Shown here: in pieces, positions 26,158-34,031 of the stretch
How positions within the stretch are numbered: the first letter of the stretch is position 1
Layout of the letters: each line of letters begins with the position of its first letter
Source of the DNA: CAZPQV01 sp964588705
Lineage (GTDB): Bacteria > Bacteroidota > Bacteroidia > Flavobacteriales > Weeksellaceae
Length of the DNA: 47,125 bases
Assembly (NCBI GenBank): GCA_964588705.1
Contig: CAZPQV010000012.1
Span: 1 to 47,125, forward strand
Direction: 5' to 3'
Program-made: the position numbers and the translations under genes
The notes under the pieces: generated by a model
What the model was told of the DNA's origin: nothing
Databases searched by the model: none
Seen by the model: only the letters and a program-made list of their open reading frames with translations

Positions 26158-27492
26158 TTATTTTTTAAGTTCTTCTAAAAATTCGTCGTGAGAAATTTTA
26201 GTTTCTTTTTTTGTTGCTTTTTCAAGAATTACATCTTTCAGTTTTGCCATTGCTACTTCAGATGAAATCTGCTGAACCTGGTTTTGGTCTTTAAGCATTT
26301 CAACCGCATATTTCTGTACTTCTTCATCAGAAAGATGGTGAATTCCGTACATCGCCAACTGGTTTCTTACCAACTGCTCTGCCTGAGCAAGAACGTCTGC
26401 ATAATCCAGTTTAATTTCGTTGTCGTTCATCAGTTTGCCTTCGATGATTTGCGACTTAAGAACACTTTTCTCTGCTTCAAGAACTTCTCTTGCCTGCTCT
26501 TCTGTCTGAATGTTCTGGTTGTTGAACATCAAGAATTTAACCAAGAAATTCTCAGGAAGTTTTACTTCTTCACCTTCAGTAATCTGATCAATGATTTTGT
26601 TCACGAAATGAACATCAGCATTCTGCTGGAAATATTCATCAAGTTCAGTTTTTACTTTTTCTTTAAGCTCATCTTCCGAACCGATGTTCCCCTGTCCGTA
26701 AACTTTATCGAAAAGATCTTGGTTCAGTTCGTGAAGGTTAAGTTTATAGATGTCTTTTACAGTAACTTCCAATTCATTGTGGTGAAGATGCTCCAGTTCG
26801 TGACCTCCGAAACCTAAGAATTTAGCAAGATTTTCATCTTTCTGAAGGTCCTCTTTAGAAACTTTTACAGAACCGTCAACTTTCAGTTTTTTAACAAGAT
26901 CGTACGCTTCTTTGTTTTCTTTGTTTACTGTAACAGTTTTTGGCGGATGGTTGTGCTCACCTTCTGCATCATCTTCTACAACCTGTGCTACTTCAAGAGT
27001 TACATAAGATTCTTTTCCGATTTTTTCTTCAGTTTCTCTTTCCGCAAATCTCTTCTGCATATTTTCGATGCTCTGGTTGATTTCCTTGTCAGAAGCTTCT
27101 ACTTTGTAGTGAGGTGCTTCGTATTTTGAAAGATCGATTTTGAAATCCGGCTCATAACCAACTTCGAAATCTACTGAGTGAGACTCGTCATCAAAATTCA
27201 GTTCGTTTGTAGGAACCGGAACCGGCTGCCCAACAAGTTTAAGGTTGTTTTCAGCAATATAACCGTTCAGTGCTTCGTTAATCTGCTTATTGATTTCTTC
27301 AAAAGTTACCGGTGCTTCATACTGTCTTTTCACCATACTCATCGGAACTTTTCCCTTTCTGAAACCTGGGATGCTTGCAGTTTTCGCATAATTGTGCAAC
27401 TGCTTTTCTACATTAGTCTTATAATCTGCCTTGTCGATTGTCACCGTAAGTAATGCGCTTACCTCATCGTGGTTTTGTGCTGTAACCTTCAT
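26158..27492 (-). CDS. tig: Trigger factor, ribosome-associated chaperone
   Basis: This 444-residue protein binds near the ribosomal exit tunnel and shields nascent chains. The ribosome-binding signature GFRKGKVPMSMVKRQYE lies near residues 40-56. The middle region occupies the place of the FKBP domain but looks divergent, with a His/Glu-rich stretch (EGEHNHPP, GGHELEHLHHNE), as is common in Bacteroidota. The helical C-terminal arms follow, ending in a Lys/Glu-rich tail. A -7 element lies about 35 nt upstream. Confidence 0.93.
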   Translation of the reverse strand: MKVTAQNHDEVSALLTVTIDKADYKTNVEKQLHNYAKTASIPGFRKGKVPMSMVKRQYEAPVTFEEINKQINEALNGYIAENNLKLVGQPVPVPTNELNFDDESHSVDFEVGYEPDFKIDLSKYEAPHYKVEASDKEINQSIENMQKRFAERETEEKIGKESYVTLEVAQVVEDDAEGEHNHPPKTVTVNKENKEAYDLVKKLKVDGSVKVSKEDLQKDENLAKFLGFGGHELEHLHHNELEVTVKDIYKLNLHELNQDLFDKVYGQGNIGSEDELKEKVKTELDEYFQQNADVHFVNKIIDQITEGEEVKLPENFLVKFLMFNNQNIQTEEQAREVLEAEKSVLKSQIIEGKLMNDNEIKLDYADVLAQAEQLVRNQLAMYGIHHLSDEEVQKYAVEMLKDQNQVQQISSEVAMAKLKDVILEKATKKETKISHDEFLEELKK

Positions 27493-27527
27493 TATATGAT
27501 TAAATTATTTATTAAAATTTAGGTTTG

Positions 27528-27535
27528 CAAAAATA
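27528..27535 (-). promoter_or_regulatory. -7 promoter element of tig
   Basis: Minus-strand TATTTTTG, 35 nt before the ATG. No -33 element at the right spacing. Confidence 0.45.
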
Positions 27536-27581
27536 GGAAATTTTATTAAATATCTCTAATAATCAGCAAAGTATTGCAATA

Positions 27582-27609
27582 AAAAAATCTGCTCATTTCT
27601 GAACAGATT
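27582..27609 (-). terminator. Terminator of the metal-uptake-like unit, GAAA-tetraloop type
   Basis: On the minus strand a 10-bp stem (AATCTGTTCA with TGAGCAGATT) is capped by GAAA and followed by TTTTTTTATT. The 14-nt head equals that of the terminator at 14582-14607 while the outer stem differs by paired changes. Confidence 0.8.
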
Positions 27610-27629
27610 CTCAAATGTTTATCCTAAAA

Positions 27630-28187
27630 TTACTGTATTCCAATCAAAGCATTTACATCGGCTTCACCACCGGTTGCACTTCCCTGCTGATTTGTCACAG
27701 AAGGAAAATCCTGATTAACGGAAGTTGGCAAATGATACAGTTTAATGTTTACATTTGCATTCACCGGTGCGCTGGTTACATTCCATTCAGTGCGAAGTCC
27801 GAGGCGTTTTCCGTCGGTTCTTGTGATATCATCGGCAGTACGCACAAGATTAACACTTACACCACCAAATTCATAAGTAACGAAATGCTCGTCTTTTTCG
27901 TGTAAAAGTTCCTCCAAAACGTTTTCATAATCTTCACCGTGCTTCACATAGAAATCTAATTTTACGGTGTATGTTTTTCCGTTTTCCAAATCCAGTTTTT
28001 TATCGGCAACACCGCCAATATAACTGATGTTCTGAACTGAATTTGCATCGGCTTTATCAATCACTGTAAGCGTTATTTTTTCAATTTCTTCGTGATCGTG
28101 TACATCTTCCGGAACATCATTTCCACGGCAAGAAAAAATTAAAACTGAAGTAAAAAGAACTAAAATGATATTAAAAAGATTTTTCAT
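27630..28187 (-). CDS. Lipoprotein with His-rich N-terminus, partner of the TonB receptor
   Basis: A 185-residue protein with a lipoprotein signal: a hydrophobic helix, then LIFSC with the lipid-attached Cys20. The mature N-terminus is acidic and contains HDHEE, a plausible metal-contact site. The rest looks like a beta-sandwich (ITLTVIDKADANSV, TYTVKLDFYVKHGEDYENV, NIKLYHLP). I do not recognise a named family. It lies 21 nt downstream of the TonB receptor gene on the same strand and ends the unit. Its position suggests a surface or periplasmic helper of the receptor, possibly in metal uptake; that is inference. Confidence 0.7.
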   Translation of the reverse strand: MKNLFNIILVLFTSVLIFSCRGNDVPEDVHDHEEIEKITLTVIDKADANSVQNISYIGGVADKKLDLENGKTYTVKLDFYVKHGEDYENVLEELLHEKDEHFVTYEFGGVSVNLVRTADDITRTDGKRLGLRTEWNVTSAPVNANVNIKLYHLPTSVNQDFPSVTNQQGSATGGEADVNALIGIQ

Positions 28188-28208
28188 TGTATTAAAATTA
28201 AAAAAGGT

Positions 28209-30593
28209 TTAAAAATTATATTTAAACGTAAGAATTAAGCTTCTGCCCAGTTCCGGTGCGAAATATCTCAAACGGTTGAGATACTCGCGGAATTCTGTAT
28301 TAAAAATATTGTTGATTCTGAAATTGACATTTAAATACTTAGCCAAATCCATTCCAAATGCGGCGTGAAAAACACTGTATCCTTCAGGCGTAGAACTGGT
28401 ATCAAGTTCGCGGGTAACAGTTTCGCCGTTTTCGATCATTGTTAAATTAATATTTCTGATCGGATAGCGATTTTGCTTAAAAGCTGTTTCGTTTTCAACT
28501 TTCAGATAGAAATTTTTTAGCTGATTTAAGTTCAGTTCCAAAGCATTTTTGAAATTCGTCGGCATCATGAAAATCAGCGGTTCGCTGTTTCCTAAATCAT
28601 CGCCACGAAGCGTGCTGAACTGAGAATTCCACTTCAGATTATTGGTGAAATTCAATTGTAAATCAGCATCCACACCAAAAATTCTCGCTTTGGTCTGGAC
28701 AAAATCCCAAATCATAAAGACACCACGGTTGGAGTTCTGCACTCCTGTTGGAATCTGATTGATGAAATTATCCGAAATCATCAAGTAAGGATTCACCTCA
28801 ATTTCAAGACCGCTTAAAACATTCAGTTTGGCTGCCGCAAGAAAATTGGCGTGATAAACCTCTTCTTTCTTAATCGCTAAACTTCCTGTTTCAATAATCG
28901 CTGCAGAATGATGAAGTCCGTCCGCAAACAGTTCTGCCGCATTCGGAGTTCGGCTTGTGCGCGAAAAATTCAGTTTGAAATCCGTTTGTTCCGTTGGCTT
29001 AAAATTCAGTCCGGCATTGGCAGAAAAATTATGATAATCCAAAATTGGTCTCGTAAGGACACGCGCGCCACTTTCCGTCACTTCAAACTGAGGGAAAAGG
29101 TTTTCGAAACGTCGCTCCCAATCCGATTCATCATAATACTTGTAGGCATCATAACGGTTGAAATCGTAGCGGGCTCCAATTTCACCTTTCAATTTTCTGT
29201 TGAAACGGTACTGAAAAACAGAAAACGCTCCCGCATCATATCGGTAATAATCCGGAATTAATCGTCTTGCTTTCGTTGCCGGATTCGGAAAATTATCCTG
29301 AACCGCTCCAAAAATTCCGGATTCGATCTGCCAATTTTCACGCTCAAGCAAATGTTCAATCTTCAGGTTTTGAGTCATTAATCTCAAATCCATTGAAGCC
29401 AAATCATGATGTTCACCTCTTCGGATATCATATTCCTTCCTGTTATTCAACTGAAATGAATACTGAGCCGTAAGCTTCCCGAAACTGTAGAATCTTTTAT
29501 AAGCTTCAAGTTTCGCAATATGATGACTTACTTCCTGTCGCGGACTTAAAATATGATAACTAAAATCGTCCAGATAAGCCTTCTGTCCGTAAGTAATCAC
29601 ATTATAAAAATCCTCAGGACCGCCTAAATGCGAACCTTTGAATATTCCAAAATTTTGAAAAATCCCACTGTAAGAAGCCGTAAATCCCTGAACAAAAGAA
29701 CGCTTTCCAAAGGAAAAATTCAGCGACTGTTCTTCAGTTCCCGTGTTCTGAAGTGTATGTTTTGGAATATATAAATCGCCGAGTTTTTTATAGGTTGCTC
29801 CGGTTTTTACAAACCATCGATTCTCCCAAGTCTGCGCAAGATTCACACCTATTTTTGCGCCCCTTCCATTAGAAATTCCGGACAGCGAAACATCTCCCAT
29901 TAAAGTATCCTTCGCAGCAAAATTTTTGGGTTCGAGAAGGACCACGCCGCCAACCGCATCGCCACCAAACTTTAATACGCCGGAACCTTTCACCACATTA
30001 ATTCTTTCGAAAGCAGTGGTTTCAATACTCGGCGCATGCTCTACCCCCCATTCCTGTTCGGCCATTTTCACACCGCTGTTGATGATGGAAACACGACTCC
30101 CGTACAGCCCGTGAATGATTGGTTTTGAGATATTATTGCCCGTCTTCAGCGTTCCAACTCCCGAAATTCCCGAAAGAATATTTCCAAGATTTTCTGTAGA
30201 GTTTTTCGTAATGGCTTCGTTATCTAAAGTCTTTATAACGATATTTCCCGAAGGTTTGCGTAGTGCTGTAATCGTTACGGTCTCCAGTTCCTCAATATGA
30301 TGTTCGAGATTGATGGTAATTTCGATATTTCGATCCACATTTATATCCTCCGTATGCATTTCGCAATCAGGATGTTCGGCAGTAAGTGTGTAATTGCCTT
30401 TATTTACGTCACTGAATACGAATTTCCCTTCTTCATCCGACAAAGCCACAAAATTCCCCATCTTTATCCGGGCGTTGCTCAGCAAGGTTTTGTTGTGAAA
30501 ATCGATTACCGTCCCGTAAACTTTGTATGTATTTTGTGCATTAAGCAACGTTATTCCCAAAAGGAAAAACATCAGTCTTAATAATATTTTCAT
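28209..30593 (-). CDS. TonB-dependent receptor (ZnuD-like, probable metal uptake)
   Basis: This 794-residue outer-membrane receptor has a signal peptide ending in LNAQ, a carboxypeptidase-regulatory-like domain (about 22-100, VYGTVIDFHNKTLLSNARIK), a plug domain (about 110-225, with IIHGLYGSRVSIINSGVKMA and KFGGDAVGGVVLLEP), and a barrel ending in LTFKYNF. The plug segment with QEWGVEHAP is like receptors I associate with zinc or related metals, such as ZnuD. Metal specificity is inferred from this and from the His/Cys-rich flanking proteins. It lies between a small His/Cys membrane protein and a His-containing lipoprotein. Confidence 0.85.
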   Translation of the reverse strand: MKILLRLMFFLLGITLLNAQNTYKVYGTVIDFHNKTLLSNARIKMGNFVALSDEEGKFVFSDVNKGNYTLTAEHPDCEMHTEDINVDRNIEITINLEHHIEELETVTITALRKPSGNIVIKTLDNEAITKNSTENLGNILSGISGVGTLKTGNNISKPIIHGLYGSRVSIINSGVKMAEQEWGVEHAPSIETTAFERINVVKGSGVLKFGGDAVGGVVLLEPKNFAAKDTLMGDVSLSGISNGRGAKIGVNLAQTWENRWFVKTGATYKKLGDLYIPKHTLQNTGTEEQSLNFSFGKRSFVQGFTASYSGIFQNFGIFKGSHLGGPEDFYNVITYGQKAYLDDFSYHILSPRQEVSHHIAKLEAYKRFYSFGKLTAQYSFQLNNRKEYDIRRGEHHDLASMDLRLMTQNLKIEHLLERENWQIESGIFGAVQDNFPNPATKARRLIPDYYRYDAGAFSVFQYRFNRKLKGEIGARYDFNRYDAYKYYDESDWERRFENLFPQFEVTESGARVLTRPILDYHNFSANAGLNFKPTEQTDFKLNFSRTSRTPNAAELFADGLHHSAAIIETGSLAIKKEEVYHANFLAAAKLNVLSGLEIEVNPYLMISDNFINQIPTGVQNSNRGVFMIWDFVQTKARIFGVDADLQLNFTNNLKWNSQFSTLRGDDLGNSEPLIFMMPTNFKNALELNLNQLKNFYLKVENETAFKQNRYPIRNINLTMIENGETVTRELDTSSTPEGYSVFHAAFGMDLAKYLNVNFRINNIFNTEFREYLNRLRYFAPELGRSLILTFKYNF

Positions 30594-30663
30594 TTAAATT
30601 TTTTATACGATTTCAGTTTCCCGCATTCGCAGAAAACCCTAAAATTCAATAAGTCAAAAAAAA

Positions 30664-31014
30664 TTAAATGAAATGTGGCGGCGCCCGAAGATTGAAGAAT
30701 CGTATTTCAGGTTTTAATTTCTGAAAAGAAAACGATAACTCTACCGCAGAATCCGAAACCATTTGAAAGGCTTCAAAATGAAATTCTACAGGCGTAAATC
30801 CGTTTTTACTGCTGAGGAAATGACAGGCAACGCAATCGTTCGCATCGAAATGATCGGACGAGAAAGAAATTGTCTTCGTTGTTTTTTCAAACTCATGACC
30901 ACTGAAAAAACTGTGCGAATGGTTATGAAATTTAGAAGAAAACAATACCACAAACGAGTACATCAGTACCATAAGTACAGACAAATATTTTGTGATATTT
31001 TTATTTCTCAGCAT
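30664..31014 (-). CDS. Small membrane-anchored protein with His and Cys motifs
   Basis: A 116-residue protein with one N-terminal membrane segment (about 10-27) and a short extracytoplasmic part carrying two likely metal-ligand clusters: NHSHSFFSGH (about 32-41) and DCVACH (about 60-65). I do not recognise a named family, but small proteins of this type upstream of TonB receptors are familiar in Bacteroidota. It is first in a three-gene unit (70 nt to the receptor). A -7 element ends only 4 nt before the ATG. Confidence 0.65.
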   Translation of the reverse strand: MLRNKNITKYLSVLMVLMYSFVVLFSSKFHNHSHSFFSGHEFEKTTKTISFSSDHFDANDCVACHFLSSKNGFTPVEFHFEAFQMVSDSAVELSFSFQKLKPEIRFFNLRAPPHFI

Positions 31015-31018
31015 TATG

Positions 31019-31026
31019 CAAAACTA
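31019..31026 (-). promoter_or_regulatory. -7 promoter element of the metal-uptake-like unit
   Basis: Minus-strand TAGTTTTG, ending 4 nt before the ATG. The predicted start site coincides with the start codon. Confidence 0.4.
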
Positions 31027-31072
31027 ATAAATTTTAAAATAATCTTAATAATTGAAAACTCTGCAAATTGAC

Positions 31073-31090
31073 CGAAATTTCGTAAATTTG
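31073..31090 (+). promoter_or_regulatory. pfkA -7 element with an adjacent 10-nt palindrome
   Basis: The perfect palindrome CGAAATTTCG (31073-31082) directly abuts TAAATTTG (31083-31090), which matches TAnnTTTG. The position suits an operator, but a palindrome of only 10 AT-rich nt could be chance. Confidence 0.4.
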
Positions 31091-31113
31091 TTGCTCATTA
31101 GAAATATGGACAT

Positions 31114-32103
31114 ATGTCGACGAATTCAAGGGTAAAAAAAATCGGAGTTCTTACATCAGGAGGAGACGCTCCGGGCATGAATGCGGCCATTCGTGCCGTG
31201 GTACGAACCAGCGTATTTTATGATATAGAGGTGATAGGTGTAAGAGGCGGATACAATGGTTTGATAGAAGGACACTTCACCAAAATGGGTCCGCGCTCTG
31301 TAAGCAACATCATCAATCTTGGAGGAACAATTCTTAAATCTGCACGTTCTTCCGAATTCAGAACAAAAGAAGGAAGACAACAAGCATACGACAACTGTGT
31401 AGCACAAGGCATTGAAGCGCTTGTATGTATTGGTGGAGACGGAACTTTCACCGGAGCACAGGTTTTTTCAGAAGAATTTGGAATTAAAGTAATCGGTGTG
31501 CCGGGAACTATCGACAACGATATTTACGGAACCGACAACACCATTGGTTTCGATACTGCTTTAAACACAGCAATGGAAGCCATCGATAAAATTCGTGATA
31601 CCGCAACTTCGCACAGCAGAATTTTCTTTATTGAAGTCATGGGACGTGATGCCGGCTTTATCGCTCTGAACAGCGGAATTGCAACCGGAGCGGTAGATAT
31701 TCTTATTCCGGAAACTAACGACAGTCTCGAAGGATTGTTCTCAACTTTCGAAAAATCGAGAAAGAGAGGAAAAAACTCAAGCATCGTAATCGTTGCGGAA
31801 GGAGAAACGCTTGCTTCCACGTATGAATTGGCACAGAAAACCAAAGAAGCATTCCCGGATTCAGACATTCGTGTAGCAATTTTGGGACACATCCAACGTG
31901 GTGGTTCGCCGAGCTGTGCCGACAGAGTTTTGGCTTCAAGACTTGGTTTTGGAGCTGTAACCGGACTGATGAAAGGACTTACCAATGTAATGGCTGGTAT
32001 CCGCGCAAATCAGTTGGTTTATACGCCAATTGAAGATGCCATTAAAAAACACAACGAAATCAATCAGGATTTACTTCAAATCTCTGAGGTTTTGGCCCTT
32101 TAA
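31114..32103 (+). CDS. pfkA: 6-phosphofructokinase
   Basis: This 329-residue enzyme phosphorylates fructose 6-phosphate in glycolysis. Present are the N-terminal GVLTSGGDAPGMNAAIRAVV with GGD at 16-18, IGGDGTFTGA, the catalytic GTIDNDIYGTDNTIGFDTA segment, EVMGRDAGFIAL, and LGHIQRGGSPSCADR (allosteric and substrate region). Length is that of ATP-dependent PfkA. The glycine in GGDGTF is the type seen in ATP-using enzymes. An alternative ATG lies 7 nt upstream but out of frame. It is followed after 34 nt by gapA, giving a glycolytic operon. Confidence 0.95.
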   Translation: MSTNSRVKKIGVLTSGGDAPGMNAAIRAVVRTSVFYDIEVIGVRGGYNGLIEGHFTKMGPRSVSNIINLGGTILKSARSSEFRTKEGRQQAYDNCVAQGIEALVCIGGDGTFTGAQVFSEEFGIKVIGVPGTIDNDIYGTDNTIGFDTALNTAMEAIDKIRDTATSHSRIFFIEVMGRDAGFIALNSGIATGAVDILIPETNDSLEGLFSTFEKSRKRGKNSSIVIVAEGETLASTYELAQKTKEAFPDSDIRVAILGHIQRGGSPSCADRVLASRLGFGAVTGLMKGLTNVMAGIRANQLVYTPIEDAIKKHNEINQDLLQISEVLAL

Positions 32104-32137
32104 AATAATTTATTTAATCTAATAAAATTTAACTATT

Positions 32138-33142
32138 ATGTCAACAATTAAAGTAGGTATCAACGGATTCGGAAGAATCGGAAGTTTAGTGTTCAACGCA
32201 ATGCTGCAAAGAGACAACATTGAAGTTGTTGGAATAAACGACCTGATTGATACAGAGTACATGGCGTACATGATTAAGTACGATTCAGTACACGGAAGAT
32301 TCGACGGTGAGGTTCAGATTGAAGGAAACGACCTGATTGTAAACGGAAAAAGAATCAGAGTAACTTCTGAAAGAGACCCGAACAACCTGAAGTGGAACGA
32401 AGTTGGCGCAGAATATATCGTAGAGTCTACAGGATTATTCCTTGACAAAGAAAAAGCATCTGCTCACCTGAACGCAGGAGCAAAAAAAGTACTTCTTTCA
32501 GCACCTTCCAAAGACGATACTCCAATGTTCGTAATGGGTGTAAATCACAAAGAACTGAAAGCTGATCAGCAGATCTTCTCTAACGCTTCTTGTACAACGA
32601 ACTGTCTTGCACCGCTTGCAAAAGTGCTTCACGACAACTTCGGAATCGAGGAAGGTCTTATGACAACTATCCACGCAACCACTGCTACACAAAGAACTGT
32701 GGACGGACCTTCAGCAAAAGACTGGAGAGGTGGCCGTTCAGCACTTCTAAACATCATCCCTTCTTCTACAGGTGCTGCAAAAGCGGTAGGAAAAGTAATC
32801 CCTTCACTAAACGGAAAACTTACAGGGATGTCTTTCAGAGTTCCAACTGCTGACGTTTCTGTAGTTGACCTTACTGCAAGACTTACAAAACCAACATCTT
32901 ACGAAGAAATCTGTGCTGCAATGAAAGCCGCTTCCGAAGGTGAACTGAAAGGAATTCTTGGTTACACAGAAGACGCTGTTGTTTCTCAGGACTTTATCGG
33001 TGAGAAGAGAACTTCAGTATTCGATAAAGACGCAGGAATCATGCTTTCTCCAACTTTCGTGAAAGTAGTTTCTTGGTACGACAACGAAATGGGTTACTCC
33101 AACAAACTGACTGACCTGTTGGTACACTCGGCTTCTCTATAA
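32138..33142 (+). CDS. gapA: Glyceraldehyde-3-phosphate dehydrogenase, NAD-type
   Basis: This 334-residue enzyme oxidises glyceraldehyde 3-phosphate in glycolysis. The Rossmann motif GINGFGRIGSLVF is at 8-20, with Asp35 at the end of the second strand (GINDL), which favours NAD over NADP. The catalytic cysteine is Cys152 in NASCTTNCLAP, with the His in TIHATTATQ. The C-terminal WYDNEMGYSNK is standard. Codon use is strongly biased, as for a highly expressed gene. It is second in the operon with pfkA and is followed by a strong terminator. Confidence 0.96.
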   Translation: MSTIKVGINGFGRIGSLVFNAMLQRDNIEVVGINDLIDTEYMAYMIKYDSVHGRFDGEVQIEGNDLIVNGKRIRVTSERDPNNLKWNEVGAEYIVESTGLFLDKEKASAHLNAGAKKVLLSAPSKDDTPMFVMGVNHKELKADQQIFSNASCTTNCLAPLAKVLHDNFGIEEGLMTTIHATTATQRTVDGPSAKDWRGGRSALLNIIPSSTGAAKAVGKVIPSLNGKLTGMSFRVPTADVSVVDLTARLTKPTSYEEICAAMKAASEGELKGILGYTEDAVVSQDFIGEKRTSVFDKDAGIMLSPTFVKVVSWYDNEMGYSNKLTDLLVHSASL

Positions 33143-33166
33143 TCAGAACGAGCTATAATCATACTC

Positions 33167-33195
33167 AATGCCTTCCGCTTGGGAGGCATTTTTTT
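33167..33195 (+). terminator. Terminator of the pfkA-gapA operon
   Basis: AATGCCT pairs with AGGCATT, with CC-GG extending the stem across a mismatch, followed by seven T. Confidence 0.9.
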
Positions 33196-33199
33196 GTTG

Positions 33200-33331
33200 G
33201 GCAATCCCCTCGCCAACGCTCTTCCAGCACCTCGGGTCGGGCTATCCACTGCAATCTTTTTTCCAGCCGCTAGAAACCATTACAAAAAAAAAGGATTTCC
33301 GTTACTATCCCTATTGCGGGATGCGGCGTAA
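33200..33331 (+). pseudogene. Decayed 44-codon reading frame (dispersed flavobacterial repeat type)
   Basis: Directly after the gapA terminator, a frame without a start codon reads GNPLANALPAPRVGLSTAIF, continues through RNHYKKKGFPLLSLLRDAA and stops at 33329. It is richer in GC than its surroundings and includes a run of nine A. I recall near-identical fragments scattered between genes in Chryseobacterium and relatives, so it is probably a dispersed element or remnant rather than a gene. No promoter or start is visible. Confidence 0.5.
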
Positions 33332-33369
33332 TAATTGCATCTCATTTATAAAGGGAAGAAGTCTTGTTT

Positions 33370-33389
33370 CCTGTCTGCCGACAGGCAGG
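33370..33389 (+). repeat. 20-nt GC-rich hairpin (CCTG...CAGG)
   Basis: CCTGTCTG, loop CCGA, CAGGCAGG: 8 bp with one G-T pair, followed by CTTTTCTCTTGTTTCTTT. It lies 27 nt before the DUF488 start. The base composition is unlike the AT-rich flanks. Confidence 0.6.
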
Positions 33390-33416
33390 CTTTTCTCTTG
33401 TTTCTTTATTAATAAA

Positions 33417-33932
33417 ATGAAAACCATTTTCACCATCGGGCATTCCAACCACACTTTTAAAGAACTTCTCGAAATGTTGAAGGCGTTTGATATTAAAACT
33501 TTAGTTGACATCAGAAGATATCCCTGTTCCCGAAAATATCCGCATTTTAATAAAGACAGTCTTCAGAAAACTCTGCCCGAAAACGGCATTCAATACCAAC
33601 ATTTTGAAGATTTAGGCGGCCGTAGAAAAGCAAAACCCGATTCACACAATACCGCGTGGCGACTTGATTCCTTCAAAGGTTACGCCGATTATATGGAAAC
33701 CGACGAATTCACAAAAGCCATTCAAAAACTTGAAAAACTGGCCACTGAAAAAACGGCCTGTTATATGTGTTCCGAAGCCGTTTGGTGGAGTTGTCACCGC
33801 TCATTGATTTCGGACTATCTTAAAAACGAGGGTTGGAACGTACAGCATATCATGAATAAATCCAAAAGCGAAGAACATCCCTATACAAAACCCGCAAAAA
33901 TAATCGGTGGAAAACTCGATTACACGCATTAG
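33417..33932 (+). CDS. DUF488 family protein
   Basis: A 171-residue soluble protein. The opening MKTIFTIGHSNHTFKELLEMLKAF followed by TLVDIRRYPCSRKYPHFN is the DUF488 signature, and the C-terminal half has ACYMCSEAVWWSCHRSLISDYL, with Cys, Glu and His residues that are conserved in this family. Function is unproven; a nucleic-acid or repair role has been suggested for relatives. The start at 33417 is chosen because the signature begins there; a longer upstream frame would cross the gapA terminator and repeat DNA. Confidence 0.88.
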   Translation: MKTIFTIGHSNHTFKELLEMLKAFDIKTLVDIRRYPCSRKYPHFNKDSLQKTLPENGIQYQHFEDLGGRRKAKPDSHNTAWRLDSFKGYADYMETDEFTKAIQKLEKLATEKTACYMCSEAVWWSCHRSLISDYLKNEGWNVQHIMNKSKSEEHPYTKPAKIIGGKLDYTH

Positions 33933-33969
33933 GACCTGTTTTGAAAATCTTCAAGTTCTAACTTTACAA

Positions 33970-33977
33970 TATATTTG
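33970..33977 (+). promoter_or_regulatory. -7 promoter element of the MpaB-family gene
   Basis: TATATTTG, 55 nt before the ATG at 34032. An in-frame TTG overlapping it is therefore not a start. The leader would contain the 18-nt repeat copy at 33988-34005. Confidence 0.45.
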
Positions 33978-33987
33978 TTAACTTTCT

Positions 33988-34005
33988 CTTTTGTGACTTT
34001 TGTGG
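33988..34005 (-). repeat. Dispersed 18-nt CAC-type motif, copy 3 (inverted)
   Basis: On the minus strand it reads CCACAAAAGTCACAAAAG, a relative of the TGnCACrrATnCACrrAT motif. Confidence 0.35.
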
Positions 34006-34031
34006 TTAAATATTTATTATCCAAAAACACT

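Noticed and set aside
26284..26817. 177-codon plus-strand reading frame opposite trigger factor
   Set aside because: Phe-rich, low-complexity antisense of a well-supported gene; no promoter or family resemblance.
31524..31985. 153-codon minus-strand frame opposite pfkA
   Set aside because: Antisense shadow of a highly conserved glycolytic gene with biased codon use.
33168..33416. N-terminal extension of the DUF488 protein
   Set aside because: The extension crosses the gapA terminator and repeat DNA; the family signature begins at the ATG at 33417.
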